Shown here piece by piece: positions 1 to 8,785 of a stretch of 64,000 nucleotides of DNA. The DNA is taken from contig NZ_CP075896.1 in the NCBI RefSeq assembly GCF_018604545.1, positions 3,410,001 through 3,474,000 on the forward strand, given 5' to 3'. A program made the position numbers and the translations under genes. Below the pieces are notes generated by a model. That model worked only from the letters and a program-made list of their open reading frames with translations, did no database searches and was not told the DNA's origin. How positions within the stretch are numbered: the stretch's first letter is position 1; every line of letters starts with the position of its first letter. The stretch comes from Streptomyces koelreuteriae. Lineage in GTDB: Bacteria > Actinomycetota > Actinomycetes > Streptomycetales > Streptomycetaceae.

Positions 1-1
1 C

Positions 2-3000
2 GACCGTGATCATCTGCTCGTGCGGTTCGGGACCGGGCAGCTGCCCTCCGAGGTCGTGCTCGACGACCCCGAGCAGGACGACCACCGCCGGCACGTGACC
101 TGGAAGATCGAGGACGCCCCGGTCGCGCTGCATCTGCGCACCCTCGGGGTGATCGGCATGGCCGGGCCCGGGGACTCCGCCCGGGCTCTCGGGCGGTGGG
201 CCGTGGCGCAGACCGCGGCGCTGCACAGCCCGATGGACGTGCAGTTCTACGTACTCAGCGAGAACGCCGCGCAGGAGTCCTGGGACTGGACGCGCTGGCT
301 GCCGCACGCCCGGCCGTCCGGCGGGCAGGACGTCAACGCGCTGATCGGGACCGACGCCGAGACCGTCGGTGCCCGGATCGGCGAGCTGACGCAGATCCTC
401 GACGCGCGCAAGAAGGCCGCCGAGGAGAACAAGTCGCAGGCCGGTTCGAGCTTCAGCGATCCCGACATCGTCGTCGTGTGGGACGGGTCCCGGCGGCTGC
501 GGTCCCTCCCCGGCGTCGTGCGGTTGCTGCGCGAGGGGCCCGCGGTGTCCATGTTCGCCATCTGCCTGGACGCCGAGGAGCGGTTCCTGCCCGGCGAGTG
601 CCAGGCGTACGTCGTCGCCGAGCCGAAGGCCCAGGAGTACGAGCCCGCCCAGCAGGTCCCGCAGCAGGCCCAGCAGCAGGTCGCCGGCGGGTTCCCCTCC
701 TTCCAGGCCTGGCACACCACCTCCCAGCAGCCCGAACAGGCCGGGCGCAGCGAGCAGTTGCGGCTGCGCGTCGAGGAGGCCGGTGCGGAGCGGCTGAAGG
801 ACGTACGGCCCGACTTCGTCTCCGCGGCCTGGTGCCTCAGGCTCGCCCGGTCGCTGTCGGCGCTGCGGGACATCAGCGGGGAGACCGAGGACTCGGCGCT
901 GCCGGGTTCGAGCCGGCTGCTGGACGTGCTGCAGCTGGAGCCGCCGACGAGTGACGCGATCACGGCGCGGTGGCGGATGGGCGGGCAGTCGACGCTGGCC
1001 GTCATCGGTGAGTCGTACGACGGGGCGTTCGGGATCGACATCCGCAAGGACGGTCCGCACGGCCTCATCGCCGGTACGACGGGTTCCGGTAAGTCGGAGC
1101 TGCTGCAGACCATCGTGGCGGCGCTGGCCGTGGCGAACACGCCCGAGAACATGACCTTCGTGCTGGTCGACTACAAGGGTGGCGCGGCCTTCAAGGACTG
1201 TGTGCATCTGCCGCACACCGTCGGCATGGTGACCGACCTCGACGCCCACCTGGTGGAGCGGGCCCTGGAGTCGCTGGGTGCCGAGCTGCACCGGCGCGAG
1301 CACATCCTGGCCTCCGCCGACACCAAGGACATCGAGGACTACCAGGACCTGGTGCGCCGGGATCCCTCGCACCAGCCGGTGCCCCGGCTGCTCATCGTCA
1401 TCGACGAGTTCGCGTCCATGGTGCGTGACCTGCCCGACTTCGTGACCGGGCTCGTGAACATCGCCCAGCGAGGCCGTTCCCTCGGCATCCATCTGCTGCT
1501 GGCCACCCAGCGGCCGTCCGGTGTCGTGTCGCCCGAGATCCGCGCCAACACCAACCTCCGTATCGCGCTGCGCGTGACGGACGGCGGTGAGTCGTCCGAC
1601 GTGATCGACTCGCCCGAGGCCGGGCACATCTCCAAGAACACCCCGGGCCGCGCCTACGCCCGCCTCGGCCACGCCTCCCTGGTCCCCTTCCAGTCGGGGC
1701 GCGTGGGTGGCCGTCGGCCCGGTGCGGCCGACCCGGCCGTGCTCATGCCCTGGGTGGGCCCGCTGACCTGGGAGGACCTGGGCCGGGCTGCGCTGGTCAA
1801 GCCCAAGGCGGAGGCCCGTGAGGAAGAGGAGATCACCGACCTCAAGGTCCTCGTCGACACGATCCGCGACGCCAACAGCTCGCTCGGCATCCCGCCGCAG
1901 CACAGCCCGTGGCTGCCCGCGCTCGACGAGACGCTGCTGCTGGACGACGTCGAACTCCCCGCGTTCGCGGGCGGCCCCGGCAAGCTGCCGCCGGCCCCGT
2001 ACGGCATCGAGGACCTGCCCGCCAGCCAGGCCCGGCGCCCCGTCGCCATCGACTTCGCCTCCTTCGGCCATCTGATGATCGGCGGTGCCCCGCGCAGCGG
2101 CCGCTCCCAGGTGCTGCGCACGCTCGCGGGCTCCATCGCCCGTACGCACTCGGTCGCCGATGTGCACCTCTACGGCATCGACTGCGGAAACGGCGCGCTC
2201 AACGCCCTCACCCGGCTGCCGCACTGCGGCGCGGTCGTCGGCCGTAACCAGACCGAGCGGGTCGTACGGCTCGTCAACCGGCTCAAGGGCGAGATGGGGC
2301 GGCGCCAGGACCTGCTGGCGGACAAGGGCTTCGCGGACATCGGTGAGCAGCGGTCCTCGGTCGCCGAGGACGAGCGGCTGCCGCACATCGTCGTGCTGCT
2401 GGACCGCTGGGAGGGCTGGGTGCCCACGCTCGGCGAGATCGACCACGGTTCGCTCACGGACGAGTTGCAGACGATGATGCGCGAGGGCGCGAGCGTCGGC
2501 ATCCACCTGGTCCTCACCGGTGACCGGACCCTGCTCGTCGGCCGTATCGCGACGCTCACCGAGGACAAGTACGGTCTGCGGCTGGCCGACCGCAGCGACT
2601 TCTCCGCGCTCGGCATCCCGGCCCGCAAGGTGCCCGAGGAGATCCCGCCGGGCCGTGCCTTCCGCAACGAGTTCGGTACGGAGACGCAGTTCGCGCTGCT
2701 CGCCGAGGACACGACCGGTCAGGGTCAGGCGGCCGCGCTGGCGGCGATCGGCGAGGCGGCCGCGGCCCGTGACGCCGAGGTCCCGCGCACGCGGCGCCCG
2801 TTCCGCGTGGACAGCCTGCCCAGCCGCATCTCCTTCCCGGAGGCCTGGGAGATGCGCGACCCGGACGCGTCGCGCTCGCCTCTGTGGGGTCTGGTCGGCA
2901 TCGGCGGCGACGAGATCGTCGGCTTCGGCCCGGACCTGGCGCAGGGCGTGCCGGCGTTCGTCGTCGCGGGTCCGGCCAAGTCGGGCCGCTCGACGGTGCT

Positions 3001-3505
3001 GTGGAACTTCGCGCAGTCCTTCCTGGCCAAGGGCACGCGTCTGGTGATCGCGGCGCCACGCCAGTCGCTGCTGCGCCAGCTCGACGGCGCGGACGGCGTA
3101 CTGAAGGTCTTCACCGGCGACGACATCGACGAGGACGAGTTCGAGGAGCTCATCGACCAGGCGTCCCTGGAGGAGCCGATCGCCGTCCTCATCGACGACG
3201 GCGAGATCCTGGAGGACTGCGACGCCGAGAGCCAGATGAAGAAGCTGGTCTCCCGCGGCGCCGAACGCGGCCTCGCCATGGTCATCGCCGGTGACGAGGA
3301 GGACGTGTGCAGCGGCTTCTCCGGCTGGCAGGTCGACGCCAAGAAGGCCCGCCGCGGCATCCTGCTCTCCCCGCAGGAGTCCTCCAGCGGCGACCTCATC
3401 GGCCTCCGCCTGAACCGCAGCATGGTCGGCGGCCAGGTCGCCCCGGGCAAGGGCATGCTGCACCTCGGGGACGGGGAGCTGCGGACCGTCGTCATCCCGG
3501 GGTGA
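2..3505 (+). CDS. EccC/FtsK-SpoIIIE-type ATPase, 5' end outside window
   Basis: Multidomain P-loop ATPase of the FtsK/SpoIIIE-EccC class, the motor of type VII (ESX-like) secretion. The reading frame is open to the left edge, so the N-terminus (often an FHA domain in Streptomyces homologues) is missing; the GTG at 20 is internal. Numbering from that GTG, three ATPase modules are visible. The first has a canonical Walker A (GTTGSGKS, residues 352-359) and a Walker B-like LLIVIDEF. The second (GAPRSGRS, near 689) and third (GPAKSGRS, near 984) have Arg in place of the Walker A Lys, so only module 1 looks able to hydrolyse ATP normally. A Gln-rich linker lies near residues 205-240. No WXG100 substrate gene lies in the window. 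The family assignment is firm; a secretion role is inferred. Confidence 0.9.
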   Translation, partial: DRDHLLVRFGTGQLPSEVVLDDPEQDDHRRHVTWKIEDAPVALHLRTLGVIGMAGPGDSARALGRWAVAQTAALHSPMDVQFYVLSENAAQESWDWTRWLPHARPSGGQDVNALIGTDAETVGARIGELTQILDARKKAAEENKSQAGSSFSDPDIVVVWDGSRRLRSLPGVVRLLREGPAVSMFAICLDAEERFLPGECQAYVVAEPKAQEYEPAQQVPQQAQQQVAGGFPSFQAWHTTSQQPEQAGRSEQLRLRVEEAGAERLKDVRPDFVSAAWCLRLARSLSALRDISGETEDSALPGSSRLLDVLQLEPPTSDAITARWRMGGQSTLAVIGESYDGAFGIDIRKDGPHGLIAGTTGSGKSELLQTIVAALAVANTPENMTFVLVDYKGGAAFKDCVHLPHTVGMVTDLDAHLVERALESLGAELHRREHILASADTKDIEDYQDLVRRDPSHQPVPRLLIVIDEFASMVRDLPDFVTGLVNIAQRGRSLGIHLLLATQRPSGVVSPEIRANTNLRIALRVTDGGESSDVIDSPEAGHISKNTPGRAYARLGHASLVPFQSGRVGGRRPGAADPAVLMPWVGPLTWEDLGRAALVKPKAEAREEEEITDLKVLVDTIRDANSSLGIPPQHSPWLPALDETLLLDDVELPAFAGGPGKLPPAPYGIEDLPASQARRPVAIDFASFGHLMIGGAPRSGRSQVLRTLAGSIARTHSVADVHLYGIDCGNGALNALTRLPHCGAVVGRNQTERVVRLVNRLKGEMGRRQDLLADKGFADIGEQRSSVAEDERLPHIVVLLDRWEGWVPTLGEIDHGSLTDELQTMMREGASVGIHLVLTGDRTLLVGRIATLTEDKYGLRLADRSDFSALGIPARKVPEEIPPGRAFRNEFGTETQFALLAEDTTGQGQAAALAAIGEAAAARDAEVPRTRRPFRVDSLPSRISFPEAWEMRDPDASRSPLWGLVGIGGDEIVGFGPDLAQGVPAFVVAGPAKSGRSTVLWNFAQSFLAKGTRLVIAAPRQSLLRQLDGADGVLKVFTGDDIDEDEFEELIDQASLEEPIAVLIDDGEILEDCDAESQMKKLVSRGAERGLAMVIAGDEEDVCSGFSGWQVDAKKARRGILLSPQESSSGDLIGLRLNRSMVGGQVAPGKGMLHLGDGELRTVVIPG

Positions 3506-3509
3506 GGCG

Positions 3510-4172
3510 TTGAGCGGGGGATCGGCGAAGCCGAAGCGGAGGAAGGCGGCGGGGCCGGCGCTGCGGTACGAGCACCGGCCGGGCCGCCAGAACACCGACG
3601 AGCCGAGGAAGCGGGACTGGAGCTGTCTCGGGGGTTGCGGGAGCCTCGTCGGCTTCGTCCTCCTGCTGATGCCACTGGTCTTCTTCGACATGTACTGGGG
3701 CCACGACCTCTGGGGCGACGTCGCTCCCGCGTGGCCCGGTGGTGGGTACGCCTTCGCCGCCACCGTCGGGGTCTTGGTGCCGCTGGTCTTCCTGGCCTGG
3801 GCGGCGCCGCTGACCCGGATGGACTGGAAGAAGAGCACGGCGCGTTCGCTGGGCTGGGTGGCCGCGTCCCTGCCCGGGCTGGCCGCGGGGTATCTGGTCG
3901 TCGGGGTGATCTTCACGACCGTACGGCCCAAGCGGCGCCGCGATTGGGACTACGACTGCTACAGCGAGGGCGGCCCCTGCTGGGTGCATGTGCACTATCC
4001 GTGGCTGTGGGCCGTCGGCCTGGTCGCCACCCTCGCGTCGGCCGCGCTGCTGATCACCCTGTTCGTGAAATACGGAGGCCGGTCCGCTACCGCACCTTCG
4101 ACATCCGAGCCTGAGGCCGCCCCGACTCCTCGCTCTCCGACCGATACCGGAGGTCGTCGCCCACCGGGCTGA
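3510..4172 (+). CDS. Putative four-helix membrane protein
   Basis: Protein of 220 residues that I cannot assign to a family. It starts at a TTG four bases after the upstream ATPase stop, so the two are probably co-translated. The N-terminal 40 residues are rich in Lys and Arg, followed by about four hydrophobic segments (near residues 45-65, 78-100, 110-132 and 152-176). The last loop carries a CYSEGGPCW-like cysteine pair. Its 3' end overlaps the convergent kinase gene by 86 bp. Linkage to the EccC-like gene suggests an accessory membrane role, but this is inference from position only. Confidence 0.65.
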   Translation: MSGGSAKPKRRKAAGPALRYEHRPGRQNTDEPRKRDWSCLGGCGSLVGFVLLLMPLVFFDMYWGHDLWGDVAPAWPGGGYAFAATVGVLVPLVFLAWAAPLTRMDWKKSTARSLGWVAASLPGLAAGYLVVGVIFTTVRPKRRRDWDYDCYSEGGPCWVHVHYPWLWAVGLVATLASAALLITLFVKYGGRSATAPSTSEPEAAPTPRSPTDTGGRRPPG

Positions 4173-5826
4173 GGTGGACCGTCGTGGCGGCCGGGTTGCA
4201 GCCGCTGTGGTTGGTCTTCGCGCCCACGGACGTCGCGACGAGCTCCTTCTTCGTCACCTGCTTCAGGGTCAGTACGTCGATACAGACGCCGCCGATCTGG
4301 TCCGTCTGGCGGAGCCGGCCCAGCTCCTGGCCGACGGAGGCCCGTTCGACCGTGATCCGGAACGTGCCGAGGGGCAGATTGCCGTCCAGGGCGGTGCCCT
4401 GGCCCTCCCAGGTGCCGAGATAGGCGGCGGGCACCGCCCCGCCCGGGGCGGCGTCGCTCGCCGACGGCTGCGCGTCGGCGCCGGCGCCCGAGTCGCCCGT
4501 GTCGTTCTGGCCGCCCCGTCCCGGCAGCAGGTCGAACACGAACACCGAGCCGATCGTCACGGCCGCCATCGCCCCGGCGACGGCCAGGGCGACCGAGCAG
4601 CTCAGCCTCCGCACCCGCCCGCCGCCCTCGGGCGTGGACGTCGCGGCCACGGAGACGGTGACCTTGCCGGGGCGGCGCCCGGTGGACGACGGGGTCATGT
4701 CCTGCGGGCCTTCGTCGCGGGGTGCGGGTACGGCCGGGAAGGGCGGCGCCGGGGCTGGTGTGGGCATGACCGGCGGCGGGCCGAACACCCCGGGCTCGGC
4801 AGCCCCGGCAGTGCCAGCCGTCCCAACCGTCCCAACAGCTTCAGCCGACTCCCCTGGCTCCCTCTCCCCCACTCCCACAGAAGGGCTGCTGAACCCCACC
4901 GGCCCCGAAAGCCCCCCGCCTCCCGGCCCCGCCGCCTCCAGGTTCAGCAGCTGTACGGCGCCCCGGCTCACCTGCTCCACCAGCGCCCCCGGCAGCCACC
5001 CGCCCGTCACCAGCCGGGCCGCGCCCTCGGGAGCCAGGCGTCGGGCCAGCTCCGCCGGGGCGGGCCGTGCGGCCAGGTCCTTCGTCAGGCAGGCGGCCGT
5101 GAGGGACCGCAGCTCCCCGTCGAGCAGGCCGAGTTCCGGCTCCTCGTGGACGACCTTGTAGAGCAGGGCCGCCGAGGAGTCACCGGGGAAGGGCGGCCGG
5201 CCGGTGGCGGCGTACGCCAGGACCGCGCCCAGGGAGAAGACGTCCGCCGCGCCCGTGACGCCCTTGCCGAGGATCTGCTCGGGCGACATGTAGCCGGGGG
5301 AGCCGATCGAGACGCCCGTGGAGGTCAGGGACGCCGTGCCGTCCGTGGCCCGGGCGATGCCGAAGTCGATCAGCAGGGGGCCGTCGAGCGTGAGCAGGAC
5401 GTTCGACGGCTTCACGTCGCGGTGCACCAGGCCCAGCTCGTGCACCGCCGCCAGCGCCTCGGCGAGCCCTGCTCCCAGGGCGCGTACGGTGTGGGCCGGC
5501 AAGGGGCCGAAGTCCGCCACCGCGGCGGACAGCGAGGGGCCCGCCGCGTACGCCGTCGCCACCCACGGCACCCGTGCCTCCGGGTCCGCGTCCAGGACCG
5601 GCGCCGTCCACGCGCCGCCCACCCGGCGCGCGGCCTCGACCTCGCGGCGGAAGCGGGCCCGGAACTCCTCGTCCAGCGCGAAGTGCGGGTGCACGATCTT
5701 CACGGCGACCGTACGGCCTCCGGCGCTGCGGCCCAGATAGACCCGGCCCATCCCGCCGGAGCCCAGTCGGCCGAGCAGCCGGTAGGGCCCCACGACGGTG
5801 GGTTCGTCGACTTCGAGCGGCCGCAT
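4087..5826 (-). CDS. Receptor-type Ser/Thr protein kinase
   Basis: Hanks-type kinase of 579 residues. The catalytic domain (about 14-270) has the Gly-rich loop GSGGMGRV (22-29), catalytic Lys43, HRDVKPSN (135-142) and DFG (154-156). A long Pro/Gly/Ala-rich juxtamembrane region leads to one membrane helix (about 412-434). The outer domain of about 145 residues contains two Cys and looks beta-rich; there are no PASTA repeats. ATG start at 5826 has a strong purine-rich RBS (GGGGAGGGG). Phosphorylation targets and ligand cannot be read from sequence. The neighbouring EccC-like ATPase is a plausible context because kinases often sit beside type VII genes. Confidence 0.95.
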   Translation of the reverse strand: MRPLEVDEPTVVGPYRLLGRLGSGGMGRVYLGRSAGGRTVAVKIVHPHFALDEEFRARFRREVEAARRVGGAWTAPVLDADPEARVPWVATAYAAGPSLSAAVADFGPLPAHTVRALGAGLAEALAAVHELGLVHRDVKPSNVLLTLDGPLLIDFGIARATDGTASLTSTGVSIGSPGYMSPEQILGKGVTGAADVFSLGAVLAYAATGRPPFPGDSSAALLYKVVHEEPELGLLDGELRSLTAACLTKDLAARPAPAELARRLAPEGAARLVTGGWLPGALVEQVSRGAVQLLNLEAAGPGGGGLSGPVGFSSPSVGVGEREPGESAEAVGTVGTAGTAGAAEPGVFGPPPVMPTPAPAPPFPAVPAPRDEGPQDMTPSSTGRRPGKVTVSVAATSTPEGGGRVRRLSCSVALAVAGAMAAVTIGSVFVFDLLPGRGGQNDTGDSGAGADAQPSASDAAPGGAVPAAYLGTWEGQGTALDGNLPLGTFRITVERASVGQELGRLRQTDQIGGVCIDVLTLKQVTKKELVATSVGAKTNHSGCNPAATTVHLSPVGDDLRYRSESEESGRPQARMSKVR

Positions 5827-5917
5827 GGCGTCACCCCTCCCCCGTAGGCGTCCGGAAGCCCGGGTGGGCCCCCGTCCGCCTGCACTCCCAGCAGAGTAGT
5901 GCGCGAGGAGCGCCCGC

Positions 5918-6775
<858 letters not shown>

Positions 6776-6900
6776 CTAGCCCTCTCGGCCCAGTGGTCGG
6801 CGTCCGGCCCCGCCGAGGGTTCGTGATCGGCCACAGAGGCCCTCTGAGCCAGGTGGCGGAGGGATGTTCAAACATTCGGGTGACGTGATCTTGACCCCTA

Positions 6901-6928
6901 TTGCATTCCGGGGCCTGCGTGCTAGGCT
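6901..6928 (+). promoter_or_regulatory. Candidate promoter of the cold-shock gene
   Basis: TTGCAT (6901-6906) and TAGGCT (6923-6928) are separated by 16 bp and resemble a vegetative sigma factor (HrdB) promoter. An overlapping TTGACC lies at 6891-6896 but is 26 bp from the -10. Transcription from here would give a leader of about 150 nt before the ATG at 7087. Assigned by eye only. Confidence 0.4.
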
Positions 6929-6934
6929 CATCGC

Positions 6935-7086
6935 AAGTTGCAGTTTGGTTTCCCTTGCAGTACAGAGCCTGCGGAGCATGTGACCGCGGGCTCTCGTCAT
7001 TCTCAGACGTATGCAGTTGTGCAGAATTCATCTTCACACTTGCTGGTTCTGGAGCAGGGCAACCCTTTTGGGCCCAAGGAGGGCTT
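6935..7086 (+). promoter_or_regulatory. Long low-GC 5' leader of cold-shock gene
   Basis: About 150 nt between the proposed promoter and the cold-shock ATG is much poorer in GC than the rest of the window and contains several short complementary segments. It ends in a strong RBS, AAGGAGG at 7076-7082. Cold-shock genes in other bacteria use long structured leaders for temperature-dependent translation; a similar role here is inference. Confidence 0.35.
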
Positions 7087-7290
7087 ATGGCTACCGGAAC
7101 CGTGAAGTGGTTCAACGCCGAAAAGGGCTTTGGTTTCATCGCCCAGGAGGGCGGCGGCCCCGACGTCTTCGTCCACTACTCCGCGATCAACGCGAGCGGC
7201 TTCCGCTCGCTCGAGGAGAACCAGCAGGTGTCTTTCGACGTCACGCAGGGCCCGAAGGGTCCGCAGGCTGAGAACGTCACGCCGGTCTGA
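7087..7290 (+). CDS. Cold-shock domain protein (CspA family)
   Basis: A 67-residue single cold-shock domain, the usual length. It begins [18 protein letters not shown] and includes the RNA-binding motifs KGFGFI and DVFVHYSAI. It binds single-stranded RNA/DNA and acts as an RNA chaperone or antiterminator in the cytoplasm. The ATG at 7087 is preferred over upstream in-frame starts because it is preceded at four bases by AAGGAGGG and the upstream codons are not coding-like. A strong terminator follows at once, so the gene is monocistronic. The family includes the Streptomyces ScoF/CspB proteins. Confidence 0.97.
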   Translation: MATGTVKWFNAEKGFGFIAQEGGGPDVFVHYSAINASGFRSLEENQQVSFDVTQGPKGPQAENVTPV

Positions 7291-7303
7291 TCAGTAGTAC
7301 CCA

Positions 7304-7345
7304 AGGAGCCCCGCGCCGTCAGGCGTCGGGGCTCCTGCCTTTTCC
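7304..7345 (+). terminator. Intrinsic terminator after cold-shock gene
   Basis: AGGAGCCCCG (7304-7313) pairs perfectly with CGGGGCTCCT (7327-7336), with extra inner pairing, followed by GCCTTTT. It begins 13 bases after the cold-shock stop codon. Confidence 0.85.
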
Positions 7346-7478
7346 CCTCCTCTTCCGGTTCTCCCCTTCCCGCCAGAGGCCGATGAATTTCCGGCGAATT
7401 CTGCGGGACGCTCCGCTGTGGCGGGGCGGACCAGGGGGCTCTGACCGGCTCTCGCACCGGCCGGGAGAAGATGTCCGG

Positions 7479-7745
7479 ATGCAGGAACATGAAGAGAACG
7501 CCGAGAACGGCGAGCAGGAAAGCGGAACTCCCGCGCACAACCATCTGGCGACCGGCGTCTCACTCGGCCTGTCCCTCGGCACGGCCCTCGGCCTGTCCCT
7601 GGGCATGACCGTCTTCGACAACATCGGCCTGGGACTCGCACTGGGCCTGGGCCTGGGCACGGCGATCGGAGCGGCGGCGGGGGCCGGGGCTGCCAGGGCC
7701 GCCGCGGACCAGGCCGAAGGCCGGGGAGACGAACCGGCCAGCTAG
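7479..7745 (+). CDS. Small glycine-zipper membrane-type protein
   Basis: Protein of 88 residues beginning MQEHEENAENG, an acidic hydrophilic head of about 25 residues followed by two hydrophobic stretches made of Gly/Leu repeats (GLSLGTALGLSLG and GLGLALGLGLGTAIG), then an Ala-rich tail. The spacing of glycines suggests tightly packed membrane helices. GGGAGAAG lies just upstream of the ATG. In-frame codons before 7479 do not look coding. I do not recognise the family and give no function. Confidence 0.65.
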   Translation: MQEHEENAENGEQESGTPAHNHLATGVSLGLSLGTALGLSLGMTVFDNIGLGLALGLGLGTAIGAAAGAGAARAAADQAEGRGDEPAS

Positions 7746-7981
7746 GCGCAGGGGCCAGGGGCGCAGGAGAGAGCCGGCCGGGGCGAAGTGGGCGCGAGAA
7801 GGCTGGCCAGGGCGCCGAGGTCATGGCACTCGAAGCCAGGGGGAGCCTGCGGGCGAAGGGCCCAGGCCCGAGCAGTCCCACCAAGCCGAGGGACGGTCAC
7901 GGCAGGCAGGGGAGCAGCACGGGCTCTGAGCAGGGGCCAGAGGGACAGGCCGCTGGCGGCGAGCAGGCAGGCGCGCCGCAC
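7742..7981 (-). other. Unexplained stretch with a possible small leftward ORF
   Basis: Between the glycine-zipper gene and the methyltransferase (7746-8122) there is no convincing gene on the plus strand. On the minus strand a frame ending at 7742 shows very high G/C at third positions, with an in-frame GTG at 7981 that would give 79 residues (MRRACLLAASGLSLWPLL and onward). I see no RBS and no family. It could be a small unknown gene or a decayed fragment. Confidence 0.25.
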
Positions 7982-8122
7982 GGGCTGGGGGGCGTCCAGA
8001 CACGCGGAGACCAGCGGATCCAGCAGCGAGCGGCACCACCCCGGCGCGGAGACGCCAAGCCGCAGAGATCGACCGCCAAACCCCGGGCAAGCCCACCACC
8101 CCCCGCAGTAGGGTCTCGGGCC

Positions 8123-8785
8123 ATGACCGACGTCGACTTCTTGATCGAGACCCGTACCTTCTACGACACCGTGGCCGAGGACTACGCCCGTCACTTCCCT
8201 GGTCTGGATGGGATGACGCCCCTGGACCGGGGGCTGCTGGCCGGGTTCGCGGAGATGGTGGGGGAAGGGGGCGAGGTTGCCGATCTGGGGTGTGGGCCCG
8301 GGCGGGTGACGGCGTTTCTGGCGGAGCGGGGGGTGTCGGTCTTCGGGCTCGATCTGTCGGAGTCGATGCTCGCGATCGCCCGCCGCGAGAACCCCGGCCT
8401 GCGGTTCGAGCAGGGCTCGATGCTGGAGCTGGAGCTGCCCGACGGCTCGCTCGACGGGGTCGTGTCCTGGTATTCGAGCATCCACACCCCCCTGGACCAC
8501 CTGCCCGCCCTCTTCGCCGGGTTCCACCGCGTGCTGCGGCCCGGCGGGCATCTGCTGCTCGGCTTCCAGGCCGGGGACGAGCCCCGGCGTCGCTACGAGG
8601 AGGCCTTCGGGCACAAGGTGGCGCTGGACTTCCGGCGGCGTCGGCCGGAGCAGATGGTCGCCCTGCTCGAAGCCGCCGGATTCGCCCTGCGCTCCCGGAC
8701 CGTACGGGAGGCCGACGAGGAGCTCGGCGAGCCGGTCCCCCAGGCCTGTCTCGTGGCCCGTAAGCCGGTGACGCCCACCGGCTAG
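8123..8785 (+). CDS. Class I SAM-dependent methyltransferase
   Basis: Protein of 220 residues with a Rossmann-fold methyltransferase domain. SAM-binding motif I is VADLGCGPGRVTAFLA (near residues 51-66), motif II is GLDLSESML, and the post-motif HRVLRPGGHLLLGF is typical. The ATG at 8123 starts the recognisable domain (MTDVDFLIETRTFYDTVAEDYA). The substrate cannot be predicted. Its stop overlaps the stop of the convergent flavoprotein gene within a shared CTAG at 8782-8785. Confidence 0.9.
   Translation: MTDVDFLIETRTFYDTVAEDYARHFPGLDGMTPLDRGLLAGFAEMVGEGGEVADLGCGPGRVTAFLAERGVSVFGLDLSESMLAIARRENPGLRFEQGSMLELELPDGSLDGVVSWYSSIHTPLDHLPALFAGFHRVLRPGGHLLLGFQAGDEPRRRYEEAFGHKVALDFRRRRPEQMVALLEAAGFALRSRTVREADEELGEPVPQACLVARKPVTPTG

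Noticed and set aside
1..4172. Full type VII secretion locus
   Set aside because: Only an EccC-like ATPase and one membrane protein are visible; no EsxA/B, EccB, EccD, EccE or mycosin gene is in the window.
4174..5847. Long open frame on the plus strand opposite the kinase gene
   Set aside because: Composition is Arg/Gly/Ala-rich with no domain; it is the high-GC antisense shadow of a clear kinase. Similar long antisense frames opposite the KstD-like, ligase and ResB genes were dismissed for the same reason.
6901..7086. N-terminal extension of the cold-shock protein
   Set aside because: The in-frame upstream codons have low GC at third positions, and the strong RBS and family length support ATG 7087.
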